DNA of 64,000 nucleotides from the NCBI GenBank assembly GCA_011037195.1, contig JAAEAF010001985.1:1-64000 (forward strand), read 5' to 3'. Below are positions 21,419 through 34,246 of the stretch, in pieces; the stretch's first letter is position 1, and each line of letters opens with the position of its first letter. The translations under genes were made by a program, and so were the position numbers. The stretch comes from Triatoma infestans. Taxonomy: Eukaryota > Arthropoda > Insecta > Hemiptera > Reduviidae. Below the pieces are notes generated by a model. That model worked only from the letters and a program-made list of their open reading frames with translations, searched no databases and was not told where the DNA came from.

Positions 21419-22004
21419 GGAAGTTTCACCCTATGTGAGTAAAAATACTCCTTCAAACCAATTGGGCTCCAAAGTTTGTGCTAAGACATTGAATCCACTT
21501 GTTAATGTTTCTGTCCGAGTAAAGAATGAAATTGGTGCCGTATGCGATAGAAACTTTCAAAAAAATTTTTTGAACATTTTTTTATAGTGGATTTATGAAC
21601 AACAGATGGAAAGAAATCCGAAACAGGATTTTGGAATTAGCTCTTCCGTAGATTTTTATCTTTCAATACTTTGAGGACTGCGCCACCTAAAATAAAATTG
21701 AAGACAAGAATTCAATAGCTGCAAACTCTAGGTCTAAGAAAAGTTTTTAAGTGAAAATTATGAATTTCATTGAGAATTTTTGTGGGTGTTTAACAATTTT
21801 ATTTTGCCCCACTAGTATGAACGGTCAAATACAGAATGGCGGACACTGCCTTCTTTTTCAATAACAAATTAAAAATTTTCAGATTTTTCGTTATAGCTCA
21901 CATTAATTTTATAAAACAGTAAATATTATGTTGGAAATAACTCGATTATTTTCATTTCTTATAAAAAAATTTTACTGTACAATTCGATAATTTTTATAAT
22001 AGGA
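21419..22004. other. No gene; AT-rich spacer
   Basis: No repeat or coding motif was recognised. Confidence 0.4.
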
Positions 22005-22309
22005 TCCGAAGAGAGGAAGAGACAAAACTGAGAGTCTCACTCGCTACTTAGGCCAGACTATAGTGGGAGACTCAGTTTAAATACAGCTTTGCTATCTCTA
22101 CAGGGGACAGTCTGTCAACAGTTTATACAGCAGCTACAAGGCGTCAGCAACCAACTACTTCCTTTCTCTTCACTCACTATCAATCTCTAATATCTAATTA
22201 CGTGTAAAGTCCTGGCAGTTTGTATTACTTTCTGATTATACAGTATTCAGCATTATTTCCAGTTTATTTATCTTTCAACCCCACTTCTCTCCTTCTCATA
22301 CCCATTACA
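22005..22309 (+). repeat. 5' LTR of the Gypsy-like element (left boundary approximate)
   Basis: It ends ATACCCATTACA at 22309. It contains TTTAAATACAGC (22076-22087) as a TATA-like site and GTAAAGTCCTGGCAGT, paralleled in the LTRs at 58.5 kb (GTAAAGTCCAGGCAGTC) and 1.2 kb. A clean TG at the left end is not visible. Confidence 0.65.
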
Positions 22310-23165
22310 TTGGTGGCAGTGTCTTCGAATCCCGCGTTTCGACCAGGCTTCAGCATTTGCTTACCAAGCTTAGAAGAAAGGTAAGTCTTCATTTTTTCAA
22401 TTTTACATACTTATATTCTATTTTTAAATGTGTTCTTAATTCTAGATTTGAATTTTAAATTTATAGATTTTTTTTTATGAAAGAAGCCGATATAATTATA
22501 GTTTTAAAACAAATAATTTCGCAGTAGGCGTTAATCTAATTACATTAAAAGAACGCTTAGCTAAAATCAAAAACATGACCACTTACACTAATGACGGTCA
22601 GGAAAAATCCGCCGATGAGGCAATTGCAAATCTTTTAAATAAATGCAACGCTCCCGTCAACATCCGAAATTGACAAATGATAACTAACCTACCGGTCTTC
22701 GATGGATCACACAATAGTGATGTAACAGGCTTCGTTCACCAACTTAATAACTACAGTGACCTCTGTGGATGGTTCTAGAGTGACCTCTGAGGTGGACAAG
22801 CTGGAAATTTTAATATTGAAGTTAACTTGTCCCGCAAAAATTTATTTCGATACGTTCAAAAACCAATGCACGAACAACAACGAAATACTTACATATCAGA
22901 CAGCAATTGAGATCTGATAAATAGATTAAAAAAGGAAAAACCATCCATAATCCTTCTGTCACAAATTAGCACTTGCAACAGAATCCTAACGGAACTGTGG
23001 ATGCTTTTTCGGATAGGATTAAACATATTTCCACGTCTCTATTTTTTAAAGCCCAAGAGAATCCGCTGCTAACTCTGCAGAACTTGGTGGATGACGCCTT
23101 AATTAAATCGTTACCAAATTTCATAAAGGCGCAAGTCCAAATTAAACCCCCTAAAACCCTTGATG

Positions 23166-24385
23166 GCAGCTTACAAGGTATTAGCCGTTTTGCTGTTGAG
23201 CCTTTCGCGAAAGTGGATTAGCAAAGAGGTAGGAGAATACCAATCAGGATTTAGAGAGGAAGATCCACTGTGAACCACATTTTCTCCATTAGGATTATGT
23301 TGGAAAAGTGCCATGAATATAATGTGCCCCTGCATCACTTATTTATAGATTCAAAGCAAGCCTACGATAGTTTGGACCGGGAAGAACTGCTCCGCTGGAT
23401 GTGTCATTTGGGGTTGCCAAAAAAATTAATAAGGCTGACCACGTATGACTTTTATGAACTCAACAGGCTGCGTGAAGGCACTAGGATCCAAGGAAGACTT
23501 TAAAATTGCGAAAGGCTTGAGGCAAGGGGATCAATTGTCCCCAATTCTCTTTAATTTAGCACTGGAGAAGGCTATTAGGGCAATCCGAACCAATCCCGGA
23601 GGTACCATTTTTAATAGGTTGAGCCAGCGTCGATGTTATTTTGTCAGGTCGAACTATACCGGCACTCTTAGGAGTTTTTGAAGAGTTCACTTGGACTCGC
23701 TGTCAACGAAGCGAAGACAATGTATATGCGAACCAAGAAAAGGAACGACCAGGAAGCAATATGCCTTGGAAACCATAAGTTTGAAGTGGTTAAAAGCTTT
23801 AGGTACTTTGAGGCTGTTATCACTGATATAAATGAAGTCAGTATAGACATGAAAGCCACAATAACAGCGGAAACGAATGCTACTGGTCTTTACAGAAAGT
23901 CTTGCGCTTCAATCAGCTTTCTAGGGAAGCCAAGTTAATATTGTACAAGACTTTATTAAGAACGGTTGTAATATATGGTAGAGAAACGTGGACGCTAACT
24001 CGGGAGGATGAGCGACTTCTCAGTGTATGGAGAGAAAGGTCCTAAGGAAAATTTGGCCTGGTAAGACAGGATGGAGTATGGAGAATGAGATCAAATCAGG
24101 AGCTAAAAGATCTATATGGTGAACAGGACCTGGTGGGAGTAGTGAAACGTGGGAGGTTGAGGTGGTTGGGTCACCTGGAAAGTATGGAGCAGGACAGGAT
24201 ACCGAGGAAGTTGTTTACTGGGCATCGGGGAGGAGGAAGAAGTAGAGGAAGACCACGGATGCGATGGCTGGATGACGTGGAACAGGACCTCAGGTTGTTG
24301 GAAGTGAGAAGGTGGAGACGGGTGGCTCGAGAGAGAGAGAGAAGTGGAGGAATGTAGTTGAGGAGGCTAAGGCCCTATATGGGCT
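23166..24385 (+). pseudogene. RTE-like reverse transcriptase, multiply frameshifted
   Basis: Recognisable pieces in order: AYKVLAVLL...EVGEYQSGF, IFSIRIMLEKCHEYNVPLHHLFIDSKQAYDSLDREEL (palm motif A with FID), KIAKGLRQGDQLSPILFNLALEKAIR, a damaged YADD region near 23635-23650, LGLAVNEAKTMYM, then ETWTLTREDERLL and RLRWLGHLESMEQDRIPRK...GRSRGRPRMRWLDDVEQDL. It is typical of the endonuclease/RT family often annotated in insects. At least five frame changes are needed, and the catalytic YADD segment is deleted or garbled. Confidence 0.88.
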
Positions 24386-24403
24386 GTAATGCCAAGAAAG
24401 AAG
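23166..24403 (+). mobile_element. RTE-like LINE inserted in gag, perfect 13-bp target duplication
   Basis: AAAACCCTTGATG is present at 23153-23165 and 24404-24416, exactly bordering the element. Removing it rejoins gag in frame (KTLD-EVQAYAL). The element is 5'-truncated at the start of the RT and ends GGGCTGTAATGCCAAGAAAGAAG without a long poly(A). Confidence 0.92.
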
Positions 24404-24950
24404 AAAACCCTTGATGAGGTGCAAGCCTATGCTCTACAGCCCTCAGGAACATACAAAATTTAGAACCGCAAGGTTCAAAATTTGCATCGAAAAGGCAGAT
24501 ACGCATCTACAATCCACTGACAAACCCCATCGCCGTGCAAGCATTGTGCTGGTATGCACTGGCATAATGAATGCAAACAAAAATTTCCAATCGTCACAGA
24601 TCACGAAAGCAAAGCTTAATTTCAAAACCACCTTCGCTATTAAATTCTCTAATGGTAATCTCTAGAATAGCGACTGCATTAATGAAAATAATAATAAGGC
24701 GCGCACTAATTTTGGCAAAAAGCCACAACCTCAGCCAACCTATCCTCCGTTCAGACGAAATATAAAAAGGCAAAATAACAAAAATAATAACAGTAACAAT
24801 AATATTAATAATAAATTTTAAATTAATAATAGCAATGCTTCAAACTGCTGGCTTGCGCCAACATGCCAAATGTGCGAAAAACGAGGGCACACGACTAAGG
24901 CATGTTGGTTTAATTCAAAAAACGATTAGGCGTTCAGCCATTTTCACAAC

Positions 24951-25370
24951 AAACGGCTGAAACTGTATTGATCCCGGCATTCCAAGACCCAAATAATTTA
25001 TCAATTACACTCAAGCTAAACAACAAAAAGGTAAGAGCGTTAATCGACACAGGCGCTTCTCATTCACTTACTGATGCCAGCCATGTAAAACGAGGCCCAC
25101 AAAATCGGACATTATCCCAAAATCAATAACAGACCAAATTATACGCAACTATAGCTTGTCACACATTCATTTATCGCTAGATGGTAATACAAACGTTACG
25201 GGTAACATTTATAGTCTCCCAATAAAAAAATGAATTTGAAATAATCATTGGGAGAGACCTACTTACTAAATTTAAAAGAATCATCAATTTGAAAAATCAG
25301 AGCATCATCATCAATAAAACAGTCATTCATTTTTATCAAACATCACATCAATACTATTTAAGACACAACA
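24951..25370 (+). pseudogene. Aspartic protease of the Gypsy-like element
   Basis: KVRALIDTGASHSLTDA (25031-25081) carries the catalytic Asp-Thr-Gly of retroviral-type proteases. Further on, FEIIIGRDLLTKFK (25231-25275) matches the conserved C-terminal flap/dimer region. Stops and frameshifts separate the two. No RT is found downstream, so pol has been deleted after the protease. Confidence 0.8.
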
Positions 25371-25494
25371 CTACCCAAAATATTATCAACTTGACATAAA
25401 ATCATAATTCCGGCACGCACACACATAGTCAACACATACACACTTCACACAAAATTCCATACAGCTCCATACTTCTAACACCCATTATAATTTG

Positions 25495-25773
25495 TAAAAT
25501 ACCTACAAAGGGAAAATCAGTAAAAAACTTCTAAAGTTAATTTTTCATAGAAATAATTAGCTATATATAATTAACCAATCACAGTGTAGAAGTGATAGTG
25601 ACAAATGTGGGCGTGGTCAACATGATAATTCTAAATTTCTGATTGGCCTAAAATACATCCACATTTCATACTTCTCCTTCTGCAATGTGATTGGCTAATT
25701 ATTTATAGCTAATTATTTCAATGAAAAATCTAGTTTAAATTTTTTTACTATTTTTCCCTCCGTAGGTATTTTA
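25495..25773. mobile_element. MITE with long inverted repeats and TA target site
   Basis: The ends TAAAATACCTAC... and ...GTAGGTATTTTA are inverted, and the inverted similarity extends about 100 bp inward (including ATTAGCTATA...AATTA.CCAATCACA). A TA at each edge is compatible with a TA duplication as in Tc1/mariner-type elements. 279 bp, no coding capacity. Confidence 0.8.
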
Positions 25774-28237
25774 TAAGTAACAAATTTTGCTATAAAAATT
25801 ATGTATAAAAAAAAATACAAAAAATCAATTTATTTCTAACATAATATTTAGTGTTTGAAATAATTAATGAGAGCCATAAAGAAAAAATTAAGTATTTTCA
25901 ATCCATTCTTGAGAATAAAAGCAAAAGAGAATTAGGCAGGAATGCCTAAATGGCCTTTATACTAATGGAACCAAATAAAATTGATGTTAAACACCCAACA
26001 AAATTTCTCCAAAGAATTGATAATATGATTCAGTAAAACTTTTCTTAGATCTGAAGTTTTTAGCTATTTATTATGTTATCCTTAATTTTATGTATGTGGC
26101 GGAGTTCACAAAGTATTAAAGAATCTACGCAGGAGCAAATTCAATTAAATTCTAGTTTGTCGCAACAAGATTAAAAAAAAGAATCGAACTAATTATTAGT
26201 GCAATTAAACAAATAAATTATAATAAGAAAAGCGTTATATATTAGAGTTCGAAAAACTAGAGCAATCAGAGAATGTCGTTTGAATGTTTCACACCAGATT
26301 TTTTTAATTTTTTATTTATAGTACTCAAAAAAGTACTCGTTAAAAATTTGTTCCACAATCAATCCATCTACAATTCCATTGATCTGAAAATTATTAGCGG
26401 AAACAAAGTAATTAGCTTAGAATCGTAATTCCAATAATGTCTGAGGCTTGTTGTTTCTTAAACAAACCTCATTTATTCAGTGGGAGGTATTTCAGTTAAA
26501 TGTTGATTGCCATTCAAGTTTTTTGTCTGTATAGGTAAACAGCGTTTAGTTTATTTTTCTTGATTGATTACATTCACGATTAAAAATATGTAGGAGAGCT
26601 GAAGTAAGTGATAAAAGTGCAAACATCATATGTGAATTTTGGTAACTTTGAAAATAATTGAATATATATAGAGGGAAATTAGGAATCCTAGTAGAAGTTA
26701 AATTGATTCATGCACTGAGTTGGTAAATTTGGGAACTAGGAACTGTGCGAGGATTGTAAACAGAAATGGACAATAAGGGGCAAAACTTGGAACTGCACCT
26801 CTAGTACCCTGCAGTGGATGTATTCTGTGATGGTGACACATGTGTTCATCTACATACGTAAGGTAAGAGGGCGAGGTGAAAGTCCAAATAGGCCACTATC
26901 AAGAAAATCTTTGAAAAGGCACGAAAGCGGCATGGGAGTAATGAGGACTTGTCCCATAGCTGGGATAGAGGTTATTTTAACACCTGCTGTGGTCGAAAAA
27001 TGGATGAAGAAGGCTATGCCTCACAATAGCTAGAGAAAGAATCGGAAGGTAAGGGTACATGGTTCTAGGGGGTTAGAATTCCTGTCACTGGCTCCGCCTT
27101 CTGAAACTTCTTTAGGATTGTTAAAAAATACAGTTTTGTCAAAAAGTTCTCTAGGAGGTTGAGCAATAGATAACAGAATCATAGACCAATGAACCCGCTC
27201 TGGATAAAAGTAAAGAATGCGCTATTAGATGGTATAAGGTAGTTCAAGCTGGTGATTTGGAATATATGGGCCTAAAACAATCACTTAGAATCAATTTGCC
27301 TTTTTTTCCTCTTCCTGGCGGAAATATACGCAATTGGAAAGTGTGTCCAGTTTAATCTCGACAGGAATTCATGGAATCAGCAGATGTGATCCTCTACTAC
27401 TATCAGGCCACGATCAAAAGCATTAAGTTCAGGTGTCATCACAGTTCGAAAATGGTATTGCAGTACATAGATGTGAGAAGATATGCAGTGCAATTTAATG
27501 ATGTGAGAAGAAATAATAGAATTATCCTCTAGTGTGAAGGTATATTGACGCAGGAAGAAAAAGGTGGCCGACACTCTGGTTAAAACCAGGGGTAGCAACC
27601 CCTTCCATGGGACTAGAGATAAGTGCCCAGCCTCTCTCTTCAGGAAGGGTTCAGAAATGAGGGGGAAGTTAAGGGAGCTCCTGGGTGAACCAACCCAGGT
27701 CTGAGGCAGATTAACAACTTCTGAACGGTCTGAGGCTTGATTCAATTTGAGTAAATAGTGGTTTCATTGTTCTAAGCAGGTTGCTTAAAAGGCATTTAGT
27801 TGGAGTTGAAACTTTGCTTGATCATCCAGTACATTACAAATCAGACGCTCTTGTTCGTTCACTACTGAATTGATCAACCCGACCTGAAGAAGTTCGTAAG
27901 ATTCATACAATGCTTAGAATTTGGGAATGAATTCCAGATGGTTTCACCCACTCAGACACCAGAATACCTATCATTTAACTCTTTTCTTCTAAAGCCCCGT
28001 TTTCTTGGAAGATTTCATCTTTGAATGAACAATGCAGGTTATGTATACAGAAATAGTGGTCAAGCAGCTGTTTTAAATTTATGCCAGGGATACCAACTTA
28101 TGAAAGTATCGTTGTTATTCTTATATAGATATACTTTTATTTAAAGAGCTTTTATTATTTATTTATTTACAGATCTCTTTTATCTACAGATCTCTTAATT
28201 ACTGAATGACCCTTGTCGTTCTTATAATAAAGTAATT
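25774..28237. other. No recognised gene; includes an R1k end
   Basis: Positions 26245-26300 are the R1k right end (AGAGAATGTCGTTTGAATGTTTCACACCAGA). Positions 26750-27700 are of more even composition, with frames of 71 codons (26818-27033 plus) and 122 codons (27377-27745 minus) that I do not recognise. Confidence 0.45.
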
Positions 28238-30474
28238 ATATGAACTTTTCATAAAAATCGTTGCAACCATTTTCAGGAAAAATTAGGAAGGAAAATTGAA
28301 AAATCTATTTTAATAAAACGGTACTTTGGAGTGGGGGTTAATTAGACCAAAATCTTTACTGACGGATTCTCTGCATGGATGAGCTATGAAGTTTGAAATT
28401 TAAGGGATTTGTAGTTGTTGAGATACGTTGATTTTAGTTTTTGAGATACGTTGACTGTTCCAATGTACTGGCCAATTTTTAAGAATTATTTTTGCATGAA
28501 AACTCATAATCAGGAAGAAATGTTTTGCTATTGTACCAGAGTTACAGAAAGTAATATTCAATAAAACATTTCTCATGTGCTACTTATTATATTTTCAGCT
28601 TTGGCTCTGCTTCGAAGCTCTATCTGCTACGATACAATGTTCTCCAGCGTATATAATATCAAATGGAGCATACAGAAAAAAAGAAGAGGGATGACAGATA
28701 TGTTAATGATAAGATTTTTAACAATAAAAATTTGGGAAATTTTATAAGAAAACTTAATTAGATTTTTTACACTAACTTGGTTGGAAATTCAAGTGTAATA
28801 ATAGTGGTGGTTGTGAAGAAACTAGGCCAGCTGTCCTCTCTATATATAGTTAACACACTGGAGGTTGTAGAGATCCATAAAGGAACTTGGTTCTGTCTCA
28901 GATTACCATCTCTACATCTCCTCCAGCCATTTTTTGAATAATAAAAAAAAGGAAACTATTATTCAATCGTGTTCCACATACACCGTATGCACCCAAAAAA
29001 AATCTTTCTTTAATTGGGTCTAAAGGAATTTTCTACCGAAAATCCGAAACTCTATAATTCATGTTGTTTTATAATTAGATTAAACAAGGCTCTTGGGGAG
29101 AGAGAGAGAAAAAAAAGAACAGGAAACAAAGAGATCAGGAACAAGGTACAGATAGCGGAAAGATGAATTGGATAAAATGTTATAACTAAATTATTTAGTA
29201 ACTCTCTTTTGATGGTTGTAAGATGGAGTGAGTGTGGGGGCAATATGCCAAACTTTCGAATTTGAGTTCTCACAGAATATACTTTTCTTTTTTTTAGGAC
29301 AAATCTATTTCTTGATCTTTCTGAGGTTGCGCTACTTTAAATATTTTAAGTGCAATATACCAATATACGATTTAAACAAAAACATATATGAAATACTAAT
29401 GTACATTAACCGTTCCATTCCAACTACAGGATAACTGGTAATAGGCGACCTGGCAGAGTAGTTTTCTACAAGTAGTTGCTGGAGTTGGCTTTATCGTGCA
29501 TCTATAAGCGCATTCGTGGTAAATAAGGGAAAAGAGAGGAAAAAAAAAAACAAATCCGGCATACTTGATCAGAAAATTTATTCAGATTAAATTCTCAGCA
29601 AGAAACTCCTCAAAGTATTCATTTAAATTACCGTGTGCTGAAATTCACCTTGAATTAGTTTTTTTATCCATATTTTCGGGGTTTATAATTATTATAAGAC
29701 AAAAAAAGTAGTAAATCAAATATATGCGATGTTTGATTTAATATTCATAAATTTTACCAACGTCAATTCAATATATAAGTATGTCTGAATCATAGCCTAA
29801 CTAACGTAAAGAACTTTCGGTTACATAAATTTAGGATTTTGAACAATATGATAATATTAAAACAAATCGGCAACCTAAGATCCAAATCCTGAGTTGCCTC
29901 CGCAGTTAAACGTATGTAATTCATTGATAAAATTCCAAGTTTAATGGTAATCGATTAACCGGATATGCGACTTACCGAATAGGTTTCCGAAATTTGGGGG
30001 GGGAGGTAATATTTTTAAAGACGACTTCAATGAATTTTCTTCAAAATTGTAATGTTAACGACACAGTTTAGTAAATATTGTAATTTTGCAGTAAATTTGT
30101 TATTTAAGAATTCATAGTAATTTCAAGTAAGAGAAAATCGTATAAGTGTTTCACGAAATGATGCTGGTCATCAGTGCGTAATTTAACTAAAATTGCCATT
30201 GAATAAAAGAAATAACACAGACGAAATTTATTGAGTTTTTTTATTTTTATATCTTTAGAGTAACCTCCATCCATAGACTGGTGTAGGTTTGTGCGTATGT
30301 GCATGTTACAGGGTTATGGGTCAAGAGGTCTTGTGGGAATAGTGCCTTAAGGCACGTACGGCTGGCTGTCCTTGCTCGTGCACCCAATTAGTGCAGAGAT
30401 AGAAATGCGTTCAATATCTTATCATTATCTAAACTGTTGCTACATATTATAAAAGTATTGAAGGAAAAATTACT
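28238..30474. other. No recognised gene; scattered R1k fragments
   Basis: R1k-like pieces occur at 28238-28340 (minus, ATCGTTGCAACCATTTTCAGG), 29195-29290 (plus left end) and 29930-30165 (plus right end, GAGAAAATCGTATAAGTGTTTCAC). The rest is AT-rich, with a GA microsatellite at 29097-29110. Confidence 0.45.
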
Positions 30475-31165
30475 TTTCCAACTTTTTATTCTCTCTTAAT
30501 CCTTGTAAGAGGAAGTATTGTAAACGTGTAAAATTTTCGATATCGAGTTTTCATCGGAAATATCTGTTTTGAGGTCCCTTGAGTCCAAAATAGTCGTTTT
30601 TGGCAATTAGGCTGTGTGTTTGTCTCTGTGTGTGAATGTTGAAACTCAATATTTCGTCAAAGTGCTGCCAGGAAGCCTGCGAATAAACTTTTCGTAAAAA
30701 TCTTTCAACCGGAAGTGCCAGTATATAACCAGCGTTGTTTCTTTTTAGTCAGTGTTATAGTTTTTGTGATTTTCTCGAAACGACTCCAACGATTTTCTTT
30801 AAACTTTATATATAAACAAAGAGCTAAAACTTTTATTTGAAACATTTGTCCGGGAAAATTCATTTAAGGGTATTTTTGGGTAGGGGTAGATTTACCTCTA
30901 AAGTGCTATCTTAGTTGATTATACAATTCTACCATATAAACAAAATTAATTAGAAATAAATAGATTGCCAAAATTCCAAGTTTAAGAAAATTAGTAAACC
31001 GGAAGTACCTTTATTCTGAACAGTTTTTTCATTTATGACAATTTTCTACATAAAAACCCCGACAAATTTCATTAAGTTTGATGTACCTACTAACTATAAA
31101 ATTTGTCAGTCACAATTTTGTAAACTGTAATAAGAGAAAGTTGAGTGAGTGTATCACAACAGAGT
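30475..31165 (+). repeat. R1k repeat, shortened copy
   Basis: Left end CTTAATCCTTGTAAGAGGAAGTATTG, then TATCGAGTTTTCATCGGAAA, two CCGGAAGT boundaries (30709, 30997), and right end TAAGAGAAAGTTGAGTGAGTG. Confidence 0.8.
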
Positions 31166-32929
31166 TTTTTTAAACTTCAAATATTTCTCATTTGTCCTAA
31201 CCAACCTACCAACCTACTAACCCCAGGCAGACAGAGAATACACTACTTGTAGTCCAGAAGAAGATACGTATACAATAACATTGACCCAATCCAAATAAAA
31301 TTTCAAATTTAACTTCACAACTTCCGCAAAGCTACTAAATTCATTTTGAAAAATGTTTCAAATAAAAATGATAGGTATTCATGTGTGTAGATATATACGA
31401 AGTATAAAGAAAATCGTTGGAGCCGTTTTAATTTCTAGTTTTAATATACCGCAATTCTTACTATTATTACTTACATATTAATCTGTAAGATTCACTCTTA
31501 CGACTTTTAACCGAACAATTTGCAAGAAAATCGTGAAAACAAGAAAAAATAATTTGCTCAAGTCATAAAAAAACATCCGGTCGATGCTTTTGCCTGTACC
31601 CTTCGTGTCAGAAGCAATGGTAGAACCTAAACTGTATACCAAGTTTGATACCTTCCAGTGTTTTTTCGTTTTTGAGATACATTCACACACACACACACAC
31701 ACACGACGCTTGCACATAGACGCTCCACTAAAAATATTTATTTCTCATTAAGAGGGCCTCAGAATACGTAGGTATTTCCGGTGAAAACTCAATTTGATGT
31801 GATAGCAAGTTCTCGATCAAACTATAGTGAACCATTTTATAGAAATGTTTTATGTTAAAGAAATAAAAACTAAAGTAAAAATCAAGATTTTTTTTAAAGG
31901 GAATTCTTCGTTTGTTTTGTTATTTCTTTATAACTCTGCTTGCAACAAAATAACTTTTGTCTTTTCTCCCTTCAATAAAAGAAAGAAAGTTATTATCGAT
32001 GTTTTTTTTTCAAAAAAATAAGGGAAGTTAGCTGCTAATGAGGTGATAGGAATGTGTCTATTTTGTAGTTGAGGGGGAGGGATTTTTTTTTTTTCAGGAA
32101 AAAAACCGTTTATAGAACTTCCTTTTTTTTGTTGATTCTGGACTAGCCGGAATTTATTTTTAATCAGATCACATCTCCTGATTAATATGTTAGGAGTAAT
32201 TTTGGTCCCACAAATCCATTAAACTCTGACCATATTATATTTTATCGGACAGCGTTGTTCTCTAACTTTATTCTCACCATTCGGAGTCCACCTTAGACTT
32301 CTGGACCACACTGTATTCGTGTGTATGTGTTTGTGCCGTAAAGTACATTCGTTTAAAAAAAAAAAAAACATACAAAAAAAAAACGATTTTCTAGAATTGG
32401 AACTGCCACTGGTAGGTCATAAATTGAACTATCTCCGATAGGAGTTGATACACATTGAGGACGTTCAACAACAGAAAGAAAGGTCCATGTCTCCACCTTC
32501 GCCTCACATAAAGAAAAAAGAAAACGACCGGGAGGGAAGAAGAAACAAGAGAGTCCAGCAGTCGCTCTGATCTAGTTTTTCACTGAACGATTTATCCTGG
32601 TCTTTTAATTGGAAAGGCAAGTTACAAATATTCTAGATATTTTGTTTTTAGTTCTCCACTCCCCGGGGATTCATTTAAATACTTACATAAAACTTGAAAA
32701 TAAAAAAAAAATCTTGATTTGATATTAATTTTAGATAATATTATTAGAAAAAGAATTTTTGTATTAATTGGATAAATTTATTCTATTGGAAGCATATCAG
32801 CTGTTCATATCTCTCTCTTTCGATTTCTTCACACTGATAGGATATGACCAATGCCGATCGCTTAGGACTTACATAATCACTGTACAGATGTCTGTACATA
32901 GCACGATAAAAAAAATAAAAAGAAAATAA
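31166..32929. other. R1k fragment (minus) and AT-rich spacer
   Basis: Positions 31350-31820 are a minus R1k copy with the (CA)n tract (31684-31703) and CCGGTGAAAACTC. After that no motif is recognised; 32470-32600 is a purine-rich stretch of more balanced composition. Confidence 0.5.
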
Positions 32930-33470
32930 AACTGATGTGAAACACTCATACGACTTTTGCTTTGAAATTTTTAGTTCCGTTATCTACCACCAGGTAACAG
33001 AATTCTTCATTGTACTGAAATTTAGTGTGCTTAGGTCTCAGCTTACCAAAAAGCCCTCAAAACAACTGGAAATATGATTCTAATAGAAGTCATATATTTT
33101 CATCAGACAAGAAATACATGTTTTGAAATACCCAGGGTACAGACATGTTAGCGAAAGAACTGTGTATGTGAGAACAAAATACCTAAAAAATTGGGGAATC
33201 AGAAAAGTGTGATGTGCCATTTAGATACTTCCACCGTATCTGGCACCAAGTTTTCGGTCAAAATCCATCAACCGGAAGTAAGATTTTACTAATTTTTTTT
33301 TTTTAAGCCCTACGAATTTCTCCGATGAGTTTTTTTAAACTTTATATACTATCTACTTACATAAATACCTATCACTTTTAAATGAAACATTTTCCTATGT
33401 AAATTTAAATGTGCGAGAGTTCTGTGGGACTAGAGTATTCCTCTAAAAATTGGCATTTCAGTTAAAAAAA
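32930..33470. repeat. R1k fragments in both orientations
   Basis: CTGATGTGAAACACTCATACGACTTT (32932-32957) is a minus-oriented end. Positions 33150-33465 (ATCCATCAACCGGAAGTAAG...AAATGAAACATTTTCC) are plus-oriented. Confidence 0.6.
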
Positions 33471-33639
33471 AATAATATTAAGACCAGCCTGAGATTTTTT
33501 TAGTGAAGAAGTATTTTACATTGTTATTTCACTTTAAGCAATTGTAGGGAAGTGTGTTATATTCACTTCTTCTGGTGAGAAGTCCTTCAGTAATTACTTA
33601 ATTTAAATAAGTTAAGACGTTTTGAATTAAAAAAAAAAT

Positions 33640-34201
33640 GGGAGCATTTAGTTTTTTTTCTGCGCTCAATTGTGGTTACAGGTAATAGTGAAAATGGTTA
33701 TCATGGTTGTGTTTACAAAAGAGCAACACTGTAGAATAAAAAGATAGATCGAACGGGAAAGGTTATATTGTGATTATAATGGTTGTTATGTACGTGTGTG
33801 CGTATTGTGTTTTAACGGGTCTGTCCCTTCAAAAAAAATTATTATGTGTTTGATCGCGGTAAAAATAAGTACTATTTGTTAAATAAGTTTCTTATATAAA
33901 ACGTTTCTTGAATAAAACGAAGCTGAGTAAAGTGGACTATATAGCAGGACTGTGCGCGAACTGTTGAATTCGTATTTATCTTTTGTACTTCTGGTTGCCA
34001 AAATTTATTCTGTTTGTTATACTTGTTTTGTGTGTATAGTTATCTGTGTTTCATTCTTGCACTTCTCTTATTGTGTTTATTCTATTAAATTAATTGAGTG
34101 AGTGATTGATCTGTTTTGTTATTTGAACATTCCTTCGTTTACGTACCTTTGGGAGATAATATCATTAAACTTTTTAAAATAGATAACCAATTTTGATAAA
34201 A
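33640..34201 (+). promoter_or_regulatory. Possible 5' leader/promoter of the candidate exon
   Basis: Non-repetitive sequence directly upstream of the candidate exon, with GGACTATATAGCAGG near 33931-33945 as a weak TATA-like element. No R1k or LINE similarity is visible. The assignment depends entirely on the exon being real. Confidence 0.25.
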
Positions 34202-34246
34202 ATGGACGGATTGAAAGCAACAGGAGCTGAGCGAGTATTTAACCAA
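34202..34246 (+). CDS. Candidate first coding exon of a host gene
   Basis: ATG at 34202 is in good context (AAAAATGG) and opens 15 codons, MDGLKATGAERVFNQ. A strong 5' splice site follows, CAA|GTAAGT at 34247, giving a phase-0 intron. The codons are not AT-biased like the surroundings, and the segment is free of repeat similarity. If real, the remaining exons lie outside the window or are too short to recognise, and the DNA to the right is its first intron. I do not recognise the protein. An accidental ATG-GT combination cannot be excluded. Confidence 0.4.

Larger units (their letters stand above)
22574..24935 (+). pseudogene. Gag of the Gypsy-like element, interrupted and degraded
   Basis: ATG at 22574 opens MTTYTNDGQEKSADEAIANLL, then LPVFDGSHNSDVTGFVHQL in a shifted frame, then ESNGTVDAFSDRIKHISTSLF...LPNFIKAQVQIKPPKTLD. 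At KTLD (23165) a LINE is inserted; gag resumes in the same frame at 24417 with EVQAYALQPSG. Two nucleocapsid zinc knuckles follow: C-x2-C-x3-H-x4-C at 24536-24574 and a canonical C-x2-C-x4-H-x4-C at 24864-24905. Gag would coat the RNA and form the particle. Several stops and frameshifts make it non-functional. Confidence 0.8.
22005..25488 (+). mobile_element. Degenerate Gypsy-like LTR element (LTR-gag-PR), lacking RT/IN
   Basis: The left LTR (about 22005-22309) is followed by TTGGTGGCAGTGTC, a plausible primer-binding site. A gag reading frame comes next (from 22574) with two zinc knuckles, then a retroviral-type protease. Homology stops before RT. A CCCATTATA end at about 25480-25488, like the LTR ends elsewhere, may be a remnant of the 3' LTR. 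The element carries a LINE (23166-24403) and abuts a MITE. Confidence 0.75.

Noticed and set aside
27377..27745. 122-codon minus-strand ORF
   Set aside because: No recognisable domain, splice context or repeat support; kept only as an unassigned frame.
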